From: an uncultured Prevotellaceae bacterium
GTDB taxonomy: Bacteria > Bacteroidota > Bacteroidia > Bacteroidales > Muribaculaceae
Direction: 5' to 3'
DNA length: 57,473 bases
Assembly: GCA_947165485.1 (NCBI GenBank)
Contig: CAMVAP010000017.1
Span: forward strand, 1-57,473
Made by a program: the position numbers and the translations under genes. The notes below the pieces were generated by a model that saw only the letters and a list, made by a program, of their open reading frames with translations, did no database searches and was not told the origin of the DNA. The number at the start of each line of letters is the position of its first letter. The first letter of the stretch is position 1. Below are positions 1 through 8,798 of this stretch, piece after piece.

Positions 1-48
1 AAGTGTCAACGATGTCTTGATACAAAAGTGTCAACGATGTCTTGATAC
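1..48. repeat. Two tandem copies of a 25-bp repeat at the window edge
   Basis: The first 48 bases hold the unit AGTGTCAACGATGTCTTGAT twice with a period of 25 bp (copies begin at 1 and 26). Short tandem repeats with a TGT-type start occur at the ends of some insertion sequences such as the IS21 family, so this may be the terminus of an element lying left of the window. No transposase is visible here, and that reading is inference. Confidence 0.5.
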
Positions 49-77
49 ATGGCAGCTAGTTGTTAGTGCCTAATTGA

Positions 78-1349
78 TTATTCAGCATAGAGGAGGTAGG
101 GACGGCGTTGGGCCTTGAAGAGTTCTACGTCGGCTTGCCAGGTGGCCTTGATCTCATCGGCACTCTTGCCCTGGGCAATCAATTCCCTCACACGGGTCGT
201 TCCCATGAGCAGGTCAAAGAAGTTGCTTTTCAAGTAGAATTGGTGTCCACCCTTGGTCAGGTTGCGGTAGGCATCAATGATATATTCCAGGTTAATCCCC
301 TTGGCGATGACCTTCTCGGCATCGAGGTTGTGCAAGTCCACACCGTGGCACAGTTTGTCCATCTGTGGTGGGGTCTTGGCACCAAAGCGGCTCTTGGGTG
401 TGAATTCAAAGGCGTAGCCCGTCATGTCGGGGTGGCCATAAACCTGGAAGGGCCAATCGGTGCCACGGCCCAGGCTCACCGTCGTGCCTTCAAAGTAGCA
501 CATCGATGGATAGAGGTAGATGCTGAGCATATTGGGCAGGTTGGGACTGGGCGCAATGGGCAACGCGTAGCGGGTCTGGTGGGTATAGTTCTGGCACGGG
601 ATGACCTTGAGGTCACACTTCTTGCCATCCTTGAGCCATCCCTCACCATTGGCCATCTGCGCCAGTTCGCCCAGCGTCATGCCATGCACGGTGGGGATGG
701 GCAAGCGACCCACTCCCGACTTGAGGGTCATGTCCAGAATCGGGCCATCGACATACATGCCATTGGGGTTGGGCCTATCCAGCACCACAAACTGCTTGCC
801 ATAGGTCACAGCGGCATCCATCAGGTTGATCATTGTCACATAGTAGGTGTAGAACCTGAGTCCCACATCCTGGATGTCGGTAACGATGACATCGATACCA
901 TCCATCACATCCTTGCTGGGCATGGGTGACTTACCGTCATAGAGGGACGCAATGGGTATGCCGGTTTTCTCATCCACACTGCTCGACACGTGCTCGCCAG
1001 CGTCGGCTTTGCCTCTGAAACCATGTTCCGGTGAGAAAATCGTCACCACTTTCACTCCGTTTTCCAGCATCAGGTCCAGCGTGTGCTTATCGCCCACCAT
1101 GCCCGTCTGGTTACTTAACAGTGCCACACGCTTGCCCTTCAAGATGGGCACATATTCACTGGTGCGGGCGGCACCCAGCACCACCTCGTTACCACTGGGT
1201 GTTGTGGTGGCAGGCTGTTGCTGTCCCGTCTGGGTGACATCGGTTGCGATGGTCTTGTGACTTGTCGTGCAGGCATTGAGCGAGGTCATTGATGAGAGCG
1301 ACACCCACATGGCCAGCATCATCAGGGAAATTTTGGTCATTTTCTTCAT
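78..1349 (-). CDS. DUF1343 lipoprotein, NamZ-like exo-N-acetylmuramidase
   Basis: This 423-residue protein begins with a lipoprotein signal peptide: a hydrophobic stretch and a lipobox LNAC at residues 24-27, with Cys27 as the predicted lipidated residue. The mature part has DUF1343 features, including a VALLSNQTG motif, FSPEHGFRG, and DRPNPNG in the middle. DUF1343 proteins include NamZ of Bacillus, which removes terminal N-acetylmuramic acid from peptidoglycan fragments. A role in cell-wall turnover at the cell envelope is therefore likely. The length is usual for the family and the gene is intact. Translation could also start at Met4. It is read away from the neighbouring repeat element and is probably monocistronic. 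The family call is firm, while the exact substrate is inferred. Confidence 0.85.
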   Translation of the reverse strand: MKKMTKISLMMLAMWVSLSSMTSLNACTTSHKTIATDVTQTGQQQPATTTPSGNEVVLGAARTSEYVPILKGKRVALLSNQTGMVGDKHTLDLMLENGVKVVTIFSPEHGFRGKADAGEHVSSSVDEKTGIPIASLYDGKSPMPSKDVMDGIDVIVTDIQDVGLRFYTYYVTMINLMDAAVTYGKQFVVLDRPNPNGMYVDGPILDMTLKSGVGRLPIPTVHGMTLGELAQMANGEGWLKDGKKCDLKVIPCQNYTHQTRYALPIAPSPNLPNMLSIYLYPSMCYFEGTTVSLGRGTDWPFQVYGHPDMTGYAFEFTPKSRFGAKTPPQMDKLCHGVDLHNLDAEKVIAKGINLEYIIDAYRNLTKGGHQFYLKSNFFDLLMGTTRVRELIAQGKSADEIKATWQADVELFKAQRRPYLLYAE

Positions 1350-1378
1350 AGTGATAGTATTGCGTTGTTATCATCATG

Positions 1379-1386
1379 CAAAAATA
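1379..1386 (-). promoter_or_regulatory. Putative -7 element for the DUF1343 gene
   Basis: On the minus strand this reads TATTTTTG, matching the Bacteroidetes -7 consensus TAnnTTTG, about 30 bp upstream of the start codon. No clear TTG -33 element was found at the usual distance. Confidence 0.35.
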
Positions 1387-1448
1387 AATAATAACATTGA
1401 AAAAACGCACATTCCATCCTCATTATTTTGCCAAAAAGTGGCACACCA

Positions 1449-1615
1449 GGATGTGTCATAATTGGCTTCTGGAACCTTAGATCGAGCTTCGCTCGAGAAA
1501 TTGAACAAAAATTATAAATAAAATTAAAATAAAAATATATTCTCTTTAATTTTTATACAAGTTTTTGTTTAATTTGGCTTCGCTGAACTACATGATGCGG
1601 AATTATGATACACCC
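1449..1615. repeat. MITE-like element, family A copy 1 (about 167 bp)
   Basis: The segment between the DUF1343 gene and ptuB starts with GGATGTGTCATAATT and ends with AATTATGATACACCC, which are inverted copies of each other. Inside is a short hairpin (TCGAGC-TTC-GCTCGA, 1482-1496) and very AT-rich sequence. The first 48 bases match the start of the element at 8440-8574 closely. It fills most of the 304-base gene-free stretch 1350-1653, where I see no coding sequence. Confidence 0.6.
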
Positions 1616-1653
1616 AACATGAACAGGGTGCCGACAGTCGTCATTATCGCTGA

Positions 1654-2361
1654 TCAGACACCAGTCTGCCCGATCAACATGCCTGAGTAGGGTTGTGAAG
1701 ATGACGTCAGTTCGACAAGTCTATGATGGCACAATTTAATGATTTCCCAGGCAGTCCGCCTAGCCTCATGATTAGCATCCACTTGAATCATGACTTCACG
1801 AGCTAACCGCAATTTCTTGAGTTCCTCCTCAAACTCATTATACAGCCTTTCTCTCCCTTCAACCAGGGACGGCCTTTTCTTCCTATCATTCAAGTGAAAC
1901 AGGTCGATGGTCTTTTTTCCCATCGGGTCCTCCTTGCCATCATCATCCACGCGCGGCACAACGATATATCGATTGAAGGCGATGTGTTCCAGCGGGTCAC
2001 ATTCACACGGATTGATAATGAGCGGCTTCTCAAGGGCCAGATTATAGCGGTGAGCGTCGTTTTCAAGCGGGAATTGCGTTTTCTTGAAAGACCTGTTGCA
2101 CACGGGGCAAGCATAGAGCAGATTGGACCAATCATGTCCCAGTTGCCAATACTTGTTCTTGGGACGATAGTGCTCCACATCATTATACTCAAGTGTCAAC
2201 TTGCATTCACAGTAGGCACATTTAGAGAACTGGTCATGCATCAACTGCTCGCGCACGTCCCTGGCCTTGTAGTATTTTTCTTTCACATCGCTGGCGCACG
2301 TTGGGATGGGAGCGAGCCTTAATGTGGGAGGGACAGTCTGGCACTTGTTGATTTTCCTCAT
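1654..2361 (-). CDS. ptuB: PtuB-like HNH endonuclease of a Septu defence pair
   Basis: The 235-residue protein carries an HNH/Zn-ribbon nuclease core. CxxC (Cys48, Cys51) is followed by the DVEHYRPK motif with His64, then NLLYACPVCN with Asn80, Cys85 and Cys88. This layout is typical of the HNH family found beside an AAA/ABC-type ATPase in Septu systems and in some retron systems. The start codon overlaps the stop of the upstream ATPase gene in an ATGA, so the two are translationally coupled. In Septu, PtuB is the nuclease that acts with PtuA against phage. No reverse transcriptase or msDNA region lies next to it, so a retron is unlikely. All metal- and HNH-type residues look present, so activity is plausible. 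Confidence 0.8.
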   Translation of the reverse strand: MRKINKCQTVPPTLRLAPIPTCASDVKEKYYKARDVREQLMHDQFSKCAYCECKLTLEYNDVEHYRPKNKYWQLGHDWSNLLYACPVCNRSFKKTQFPLENDAHRYNLALEKPLIINPCECDPLEHIAFNRYIVVPRVDDDGKEDPMGKKTIDLFHLNDRKKRPSLVEGRERLYNEFEEELKKLRLAREVMIQVDANHEARRTAWEIIKLCHHRLVELTSSSQPYSGMLIGQTGV

Positions 2362-3716
2362 AGCTTGATGTTTAATTGCCGGGCAAGTTTCTCCATCAAC
2401 ACATCGGATCTCACCGAGCTTGAACTGGGCAGCGACGAGAGGCCCTCCAGTTCCCGATCAAGAGCCTGGAGTCGCTCGGCATCATGCTTGCTCAGTACCG
2501 TTTTGGACAAGAGGCGGTCGCGCTCCCTGATGCTTTCATCCCATTGCGGGGATTGAAGAGTGGGCAGCTCAAAGAAACTGCTCAACAGGACAGACCCGAT
2601 GTCAGATTTAGTCATGTCGGTCAACAGGTCATCCATATCCTCGCCATACAGTTCCTCGTCATGCTCGTTGCTTGCCATACTATCCAGATTGTTGAGATTG
2701 ACCAGTTGGGCAATCCCCACGGCCCCAATGACAATGACAGGACTGTGGGTGGTAACAATAAACTGGATGTTGCTGAACACACTTGACAACTGAGCGATGA
2801 TTTCCCGCTGCCACTTGGGATGGAGATGGAGATCCACCTCGTCAATCAGCACGATTCCAGTGGTCTGGAGCGGATTCTCCATATCGGGATTGGCCTCGGC
2901 CATTCTAGCGGCCAAGTCGGCCACCATAGCGATCACAATCTTATAGCCATCGCTCATCTGCTCAATGCGCAATTCCTGGCAACTACCGTCCTCGTTGACC
3001 TTATCCATCACAAAGCGGAGTGGCCTTGTTTCAATCCTGGGATTCTTGCACGAGGGGACAAACTCTGACAGAGCAGTCCTCACGGCCTGGAGGACGGGTG
3101 ATTGATAATCAAAGTCCCGGCGCCGTTGCCTCTCCCGGCGCTCCTCATCCTCCATCAAGTCATACCATCCAAAGAAGCGCTTGAAGTCGGTCTCGGGGTT
3201 GATGGCACTCTTATAGCAGTCCCAGCGCTCAAATGTGCGCTGGAAGCCACGCTTGCGCTCAGGGACCTTGAATTGTCCACGACCTGTTCCATAATAAGCA
3301 AAAACAGGAAGTTGCACATCATTCTCACCACCCAAGATAGATTCCCTCTTCTTAAACGCGATGCGTTTTAATTCCTCATAGTTGGATTTGGGAGCGCTCG
3401 CAGTTCCCTTACGGTAACGGAATGAGCGCACCAGCTCGTCTTCACATTCAATCCAGGACTTGACTTCAAGATACCCTGAGCGACGCCCACGCTCATTGAT
3501 GTGCACATCGAGTTCAGACAACTGGTAATCCTGCACGCCAGGAAATTGCGCAGGAAAAGGAGCCATCGAAGTAGCCATCGCGTCAAGTATTGTGGTTTTT
3601 CCCAACCCATTATCACCCAGTAGAATCACCACGTTCTTGTCACGATCAAACTCCACATGTAATGGGTCTTTCCCTATCAGACGCATATTCCTAATTGAAA
3701 TACTGTTGAAGCGCAT
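2358..3716 (-). CDS. ptuA: PtuA-like ABC/SMC-type ATPase of a Septu defence pair
   Basis: This 452-residue ATPase has a Walker A motif GDNGLGKTT at residues 34-42, a Walker B region IVLIDEVDLHLHP around residues 289-300 and a following VTTHSP switch-histidine motif. Between them lies a charged, helical middle region rich in Arg and Glu. This arrangement (an OLD/RecF-like ATPase directly upstream of an HNH gene) is the architecture of PtuA in Septu anti-phage systems. It overlaps ptuB by the ATGA at 2358-2361 and has its own promoter just upstream. It is divergent from sbcD. It could alternatively be a generic AAA_21 ATPase, but the coupled HNH gene makes the Septu assignment strong. Confidence 0.8.
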   Translation of the reverse strand: MRFNSISIRNMRLIGKDPLHVEFDRDKNVVILLGDNGLGKTTILDAMATSMAPFPAQFPGVQDYQLSELDVHINERGRRSGYLEVKSWIECEDELVRSFRYRKGTASAPKSNYEELKRIAFKKRESILGGENDVQLPVFAYYGTGRGQFKVPERKRGFQRTFERWDCYKSAINPETDFKRFFGWYDLMEDEERRERQRRRDFDYQSPVLQAVRTALSEFVPSCKNPRIETRPLRFVMDKVNEDGSCQELRIEQMSDGYKIVIAMVADLAARMAEANPDMENPLQTTGIVLIDEVDLHLHPKWQREIIAQLSSVFSNIQFIVTTHSPVIVIGAVGIAQLVNLNNLDSMASNEHDEELYGEDMDDLLTDMTKSDIGSVLLSSFFELPTLQSPQWDESIRERDRLLSKTVLSKHDAERLQALDRELEGLSSLPSSSSVRSDVLMEKLARQLNIKL

Positions 3717-3750
3717 ATCTTAATTGTTTTAGGAATCCATATCTTGAGCA

Positions 3751-3783
3751 CAAAGATATAAAAAAAATAGTACTATATCACAA
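3751..3783 (-). promoter_or_regulatory. Promoter of the ptuA-ptuB operon
   Basis: On the minus strand a TATCTTTG -7 element (3751-3758) lies 22 bp from a TTG -33 element (3781-3783), a standard Bacteroidetes arrangement. The start codon of ptuA is 35 bp downstream of the -7 element. Confidence 0.55.
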
Positions 3784-3852
3784 AACAAGAGAGATATCTA
3801 ATAAAGAGGGATTAAAAACAATCGATAGATGAAAGAGAAAGTGGTACAGGCA

Positions 3853-3885
3853 TTGTGCACAGGTCCGAGAAATTTGTTAACTTTG
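3853..3885 (+). promoter_or_regulatory. Promoter of sbcD-sbcC
   Basis: TTG (3853-3855) and TAACTTTG (3878-3885) are spaced 22 bp apart and precede the sbcD start codon by 34 bp. This promoter is divergent from that of ptuAB. Confidence 0.55.
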
Positions 3886-3919
3886 CACATAGTATAAATA
3901 GAAACAACAGGCAGGCAAA

Positions 3920-5119
3920 ATGTTCAAGTTTATTCATACCAGTGACTGGCATCTGGGCCAGAATTTTTATGGTTACGACCGCAGCGAGGAGCAGCAGGAC
4001 TTCCTGCGGCAACTGGCGCAAATTGTCGCCGAGAGCCAACCCGACGCATTGCTTGTGAGCGGTGACATCTACCACACGGCGGCACCGTCGAGCGCGACAG
4101 TGGCACTCTATGTCAACGCCATGCTAGAGATACACGAGGCGTGTCCCGACATGCGCATCATCGTCATCGCGGGCAACCACGACAGCGCGTCACGCCTGGA
4201 GAGCGACAGCCGCTTGTGGAAGCTAGCAGGAGTGACCGTGCTGGGCGGCATCTCACGCACCCATGCCGGCCTAGCCGACCTGGATCGCCACCTCATCAAG
4301 GTGGGAGACCGAGGCATTGTCGCCGCTGTGCCGTTTGCCTACCCCTCCAGCTTCCCCCGCCTCAGTTCTGAGCCCCTGCCAGTGGAACAGCGGCAGCAAG
4401 ACTATTTCCAAGCCCTTCTCGACCGCGCCCATGAGATGAGCGAGGAGGACACCCCCGTAGTGATGATGGCCCATCTCGCCGTTTCTGATAGCGACTTTAC
4501 TGGACATGACAGCAACATCCTGATGGAATGCGTCCCCATCACCACGCTGGGGCAGGGATATGACTATGTGGCCCTGGGGCACATTCATCACCCGCAGAAC
4601 CGCAACAGCCGGATAAGGTACTGCGGCACACCGCTTGCAGTGAGCTTTGACGAGCAATGCGAACACTCGGTTAGCATCGTCGAGATTGACAGTCACAACA
4701 CCATTCCCCGCATCACCACCCGTGCCATCAAGAATATCAAGCCGCTGCACACCATCCCTGCCAGGGAGCCAGTGGACTTTGAAACAGCCCTAGAACTATT
4801 GCAGCAATACGACCCTAACGAGCGAGCCTACATCCGCCTGAACGTGCAAGTGGAACGCTACCTGCCCAGCGGGTCACAAGAGCGTGCGGCAATGGCTGCC
4901 GCCGACAAGGAGTGCATCTTCTGTGACATCAAGAAAGCCGTCACCACCACCCCTGCCCAGCGCCCGTCACAGATGACCATCGAGGAGTTTAACACCAAGC
5001 GTCCCATCGAGGTCGCCAACCAATTCTTCATCGACAAGCAAGGCAGTCCCATGAACGAGCAGCAGCAGGAAATGTTCAACTATATCTACCAACAGGTCAA
5101 GGAGGAAAACAGACAATGA
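3920..5119 (+). CDS. sbcD: Exonuclease subunit SbcD (Mre11 family)
   Basis: SbcD is the nuclease subunit of the SbcCD complex, which cuts hairpins and protein-blocked DNA ends during repair and replication. The 399-residue protein has the metallophosphoesterase motifs in order: SDWHLG (Asp9, His11), GDIYH (Asp49), AGNHD (residues 84-88), a later MAHLAV histidine and GHIHHP. The length matches the family. The stop codon overlaps the ATG of sbcC in an ATGA, so the subunits are translationally coupled. The C-terminal part is the capping and SbcC-binding region. Nothing appears broken. Confidence 0.95.
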   Translation: MFKFIHTSDWHLGQNFYGYDRSEEQQDFLRQLAQIVAESQPDALLVSGDIYHTAAPSSATVALYVNAMLEIHEACPDMRIIVIAGNHDSASRLESDSRLWKLAGVTVLGGISRTHAGLADLDRHLIKVGDRGIVAAVPFAYPSSFPRLSSEPLPVEQRQQDYFQALLDRAHEMSEEDTPVVMMAHLAVSDSDFTGHDSNILMECVPITTLGQGYDYVALGHIHHPQNRNSRIRYCGTPLAVSFDEQCEHSVSIVEIDSHNTIPRITTRAIKNIKPLHTIPAREPVDFETALELLQQYDPNERAYIRLNVQVERYLPSGSQERAAMAAADKECIFCDIKKAVTTTPAQRPSQMTIEEFNTKRPIEVANQFFIDKQGSPMNEQQQEMFNYIYQQVKEENRQ

Positions 5120-8100
5120 AACTCAAGCGACTCACCATCGACAATATCGCATCCATAGAACACGCCGAGATCAACTTTGACTCGGCACCGCTCAAGGACG
5201 AGCACCTGTTTCTCATCACAGGCGAGACCGGTTCGGGCAAGTCCACCATCATCGATTGCCTGTGCCTGGCACTGTACGGATCAACGCCACGGCTCACGTC
5301 GGCCAACAATGAGGGGTATGAAGGCGAGAACAGCAATGACATCATCCGTGCCTATGAGCCCAAACAGTTGCTGCGCCGCGGTACCACGAGCGGCGATGTA
5401 GTCCTCACATTTGATGACAAGGAGGGTACCCCCTACATCGCCACCTGGCACGTGCAACGCGCCCGCAAGAAACTGTCCAACCGCATCATGCCACCCGAGC
5501 GCACCCTTAGAACCGAGGACCACATCAACCCTCCCGTGGACCTGCAAGGGGTAAAAGCCATCAACCCGTTCATCACACAACTCATCGGGCTTGACATGCA
5601 TGAGTTCTTCCGCACGGTGGTGCTGGCGCAGGGAAAATTTGCCGAATTCCTCAATAGCAACGAGAACGACAAATCCACGCTGCTCGAGAAAATGACCGGC
5701 ACCGAGATTTACAGCCAGGTGGGGCAAAAGATCTTTGAGGTATTCCGCGAGAAAGAGAACCAGCGCAATAGCCTGCGAGACCAGCTGCAAAACATCATCT
5801 TGTTGAGCGAAGAAGAGAAAACCGCCATCACCAACGAGATCGACCAGTTCACCCAGGAACAGACGGCCATACAACATCAACGCGACAACGCCAAGAAAAT
5901 GGCCGATTGGCTCGATCAGATGGCGCAAAACCAGCAGCACCTCACCGAGAAGACGCAGGAACTAGAGCAAAAGAAACAACTCACCCAACAACCAGAATAC
6001 CTGGATCAACAACAGTTGGTCAGCGAGTGGGAGTCCACCGTTGAACCGCGACGGCAACTGAGGGAGATGCACCATGCCAATGAGGAAACCCAAACACTAC
6101 AGCGCCAACTGCCCGCCATGCAGGACGAGTTTGACCAGTTGTGTGCGGGCCTGCGCGCCATGATCATTGATGTGGAAGAAAAAGGGAAAAAACTCGATGA
6201 GATAGGGACTTATCTCATGCGAGAAGAGCCCAACCGCAAGATGTATGAAGCCATCAAGGCCATCAAGACACTCGTGAACCAGCGCAAGGGCGAGCAAGAC
6301 AACATCACGGCCTTTACCAAAGCACTCAAGCAAGGACAAGACCAGTTGCCTCAAATCGAGGCAAGCGTTAACGCCTCACAAGAAGCCGTACAACTGCAAG
6401 ACCAAAAAGTCAAGCAGCTGCAAAGCCAATATGACAACATCCAAGTAGCAGAAGTCAGCAAGAGAAAAGACGACTTGACCGAGGCCAAACAAGCGCTCAC
6501 CATCCTCAAGACCAAACATGAAGCCGTCGCCCAGGCCCAGTCCACAAGTGAGAGTTTCAAGCGCGAACTGGCCAATGAACAACAAGCCCTCGCCCAGGAG
6601 CAAGCCTCCATCGAGGCCAAGCGAGCCCTCAAAGCTCAGGCCCATGAAGCCCTTGAACGAGAAAAAGACTGGAATGCCCTTATCGAGCAGGCACACAAGT
6701 CACTGCACCAGGGAGCGACATGCCCCGTGTGTGGCAACAAGATCACCAACCTGCTACCCCCCAAGGGCAAGAACGTGCTCGATGAACTGAAGCAACGCCT
6801 CAACGATGCCGAGGAAGCGGTACAGAAAAGCGAGACTGCCATGGCCGCGTCCACCAAGGCCATCAAACGTCTCACACGGCAAATCACCGAGAGCGAGAAA
6901 GACCTAGCCTGCAAGATCATCGACCGCAACGATCAGCAGCAACAGACCAACCACTGGTTGTCACAATGTGGCAAAAAAGCCGATGAGACCCTAGATGCCG
7001 AGCAACTGGATGCCCTCACCCGGTCAATCGACGACGAAATAAAAGTGCTGAGCACTACCCTAGCCCAAGCCAGCACCCTCAACAAGATTATCACAGCCGA
7101 ACGTGACAAACTCGCCAGCCTCACCGAGGCGCATCATGCTGCAACAATCCACCTCAACCAGATCAACGAGGACATCAAGCACCAGATTCAAGCCATCACC
7201 GACAGCCAGGCAAGGATAGCAGCCCGCACCCGTGAGCTTGATGACCTGTTCACGATGAGTGACTGGCAAGAGCACATCGGCAGCAAGCCCGATTTCATCG
7301 ATCAACTGGAGCAACAAGCAGCCCATCACCAACAACAGATCAGCACGGCTCAACAGCTGGAGCAAGCCATCAAAGTCGCCAACGTCATCATTCCCGCTAT
7401 GCAGGAAAACAAGGCTAACATCAAGGGGCTTGTGGATCACGGCAAGACCTGTGACACAATTCCCGACAAACCTGATGAGCGATGGCGCCAACTGGAGAAT
7501 AAGAACATCAACTGGAATAACGAGCTTGATCACCAACGCAATATCGCTGCCCAAGCCCGCCATGCCCTCCAGGAGTATCTTGACAACCATGCCGACTTGA
7601 CCGAAGGGCGGTTATCACTTCTCGACAAGCATGACCAAGCCGAAATCGCAGCCATCAAGACATCCCACCAACAACTGGCTGAGCTCATCACCCACATGCA
7701 GGGAGAAATAACATCACTCACCCGGCAGCAAGCAGATCTCACGGCCCGAAAACCCGATTTCATCGAGCAAGACCGCGAGAAACTTGAAGCCATATACAAT
7801 GAGTGCAGTAGCCGCTTCAATGAGATGACCGACCTGATTGCCGAGCGCAAGGCACGCCTCAAGGCCGACAGCGACAATCTGCTAGCTGTGGGCGAGAAGA
7901 AGAAAGCCCTCGACAAGGCCGAGGCCATCTATAAGCAGTGGGAGGAGTTCAAGGAAATGCTGGGAGACAGCACGGGCGCAAAATTCCGTCGAATTGCCCA
8001 AAGTTACATCCTGGGTGAGCTACTGGCGTGCGCCAATGGCTACCTGCGGCAATTCAACAACCGTTACGAACTGGAAGCCAATCCCGGCACCCTCATCATC

Positions 8101-8436
8101 CTGGTAAGAGATCTGATGCAAGGCGACCTCACTACGGTAGCCACATTGTCGGGAGGCGAGAGTTTCATGGTATCTCTGGCACTGGCGCTGGCCTTGTCCA
8201 GCACCACAGGCAAGATGTTCACAGTAGATACCCTGTTTATCGACGAAGGCTTCGGTTCTCTTAGTCCCAATTATCTCGACAAGGTGATGGAGACTTTGAA
8301 CCGCCTCTACGACATCGGAGGTAAGCGCGTGGGCATCATCAGCCACGTGGAATTGCTCAAGGAACGCGTCACTACCCAGATTCAAGTCACACGTGACCCC
8401 AAGAACAACACCGTGAGCCGCATCACCGTGGTGTAA
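5116..8436 (+). CDS. sbcC: Exonuclease subunit SbcC (Rad50 family)
   Basis: This is the large SMC-type ATPase partner of SbcD, 1106 residues. Walker A GETGSGKST lies at residues 36-44. Two long Gln/Glu/Lys-rich coiled-coil arms flank a zinc-hook CPVC at residues 536-539. The C-terminal head carries the ABC signature TLSGGESFMVSLALALALS and Walker B LFIDEGFGSL. The complex opens DNA hairpins and processes ends in an ATP-dependent way. All key motifs are intact and the length is normal. It is the second gene of a two-gene operon and is followed by a repeat element whose internal hairpin may act as its terminator. Confidence 0.95.
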   Translation: MKLKRLTIDNIASIEHAEINFDSAPLKDEHLFLITGETGSGKSTIIDCLCLALYGSTPRLTSANNEGYEGENSNDIIRAYEPKQLLRRGTTSGDVVLTFDDKEGTPYIATWHVQRARKKLSNRIMPPERTLRTEDHINPPVDLQGVKAINPFITQLIGLDMHEFFRTVVLAQGKFAEFLNSNENDKSTLLEKMTGTEIYSQVGQKIFEVFREKENQRNSLRDQLQNIILLSEEEKTAITNEIDQFTQEQTAIQHQRDNAKKMADWLDQMAQNQQHLTEKTQELEQKKQLTQQPEYLDQQQLVSEWESTVEPRRQLREMHHANEETQTLQRQLPAMQDEFDQLCAGLRAMIIDVEEKGKKLDEIGTYLMREEPNRKMYEAIKAIKTLVNQRKGEQDNITAFTKALKQGQDQLPQIEASVNASQEAVQLQDQKVKQLQSQYDNIQVAEVSKRKDDLTEAKQALTILKTKHEAVAQAQSTSESFKRELANEQQALAQEQASIEAKRALKAQAHEALEREKDWNALIEQAHKSLHQGATCPVCGNKITNLLPPKGKNVLDELKQRLNDAEEAVQKSETAMAASTKAIKRLTRQITESEKDLACKIIDRNDQQQQTNHWLSQCGKKADETLDAEQLDALTRSIDDEIKVLSTTLAQASTLNKIITAERDKLASLTEAHHAATIHLNQINEDIKHQIQAITDSQARIAARTRELDDLFTMSDWQEHIGSKPDFIDQLEQQAAHHQQQISTAQQLEQAIKVANVIIPAMQENKANIKGLVDHGKTCDTIPDKPDERWRQLENKNINWNNELDHQRNIAAQARHALQEYLDNHADLTEGRLSLLDKHDQAEIAAIKTSHQQLAELITHMQGEITSLTRQQADLTARKPDFIEQDREKLEAIYNECSSRFNEMTDLIAERKARLKADSDNLLAVGEKKKALDKAEAIYKQWEEFKEMLGDSTGAKFRRIAQSYILGELLACANGYLRQFNNRYELEANPGTLIILVRDLMQGDLTTVATLSGGESFMVSLALALALSSTTGKMFTVDTLFIDEGFGSLSPNYLDKVMETLNRLYDIGGKRVGIISHVELLKERVTTQIQVTRDPKNNTVSRITVV

Positions 8437-8439
8437 AGA

Positions 8440-8574
8440 GGATGTGTCATAATTGACATCTGAAACCTTTGATCGGGCTTCGCTTGAGAACCTTTAGCTC
8501 AGCGAAGCCAAATTTTATTTAATTTCTCGGCCGTTAGGCCGATTTATAAACAAGCGAGTGAATGATGACACACC
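8440..8574. repeat. MITE-like element, family A copy 2 (135 bp)
   Basis: It begins GGATGTGTCATAATTG and ends GAATGATGACACACC, inverted copies of each other. The opening 48 bases closely match the element at 1449-1615. An internal stem (GGCTTCGCT 8476-8484 with AGCGAAGCC 8501-8509) followed by AAATTTTATTT could work as a terminator for sbcC. The rest of the 362-base gene-free stretch 8437-8798 holds an inverted repeat and the porU promoter. Confidence 0.6.
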
Positions 8575-8644
8575 ACCTAATATATAAACTGCACCACCCC
8601 ACGACATCGCAGCGACAGCACTGATGGTGAAATGTAAAATAATT

Positions 8645-8686
8645 AGACAATTTAGGGGTAAAAATGGATGATTCCGGGAATTGTCT
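8645..8686. repeat. Inverted repeat upstream of the porU promoter
   Basis: AGACAATT (8645-8652) and AATTGTCT (8679-8686) form a perfect 8-bp inverted repeat separated by 26 bp, ending 12 bp before the -33 element of the PorU-like gene. The position would suit an operator, but there is no direct evidence of regulation. Confidence 0.3.
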
Positions 8687-8697
8687 CCCCAAAATTG

Positions 8698-8728
8698 TTG
8701 GTCGTTACAATCCCAGTACCTACATTTG
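8698..8728 (+). promoter_or_regulatory. Promoter of the PorU-like gene
   Basis: TTG (8698-8700) and TACATTTG (8721-8728) are spaced by 20 bp. The start codon follows 70 bp downstream, leaving a leader of roughly 60 nucleotides. Confidence 0.5.
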
Positions 8729-8798
8729 CAAAAGAATTTAACGGCAAGAGTAGAACGTGTTTTCCCTGGAGAAGTTCACATGAGGTCAAACATATAAA

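Noticed and set aside
1-48. A CRISPR array
   Set aside because: Only two directly abutting copies are seen with no variable spacers between them.
1654-3716. A retron defence system, since its HNH partner type also occurs in retrons
   Set aside because: No reverse transcriptase or msDNA-like region is nearby; the only RT in the window is the group II intron maturase 50 kb away.
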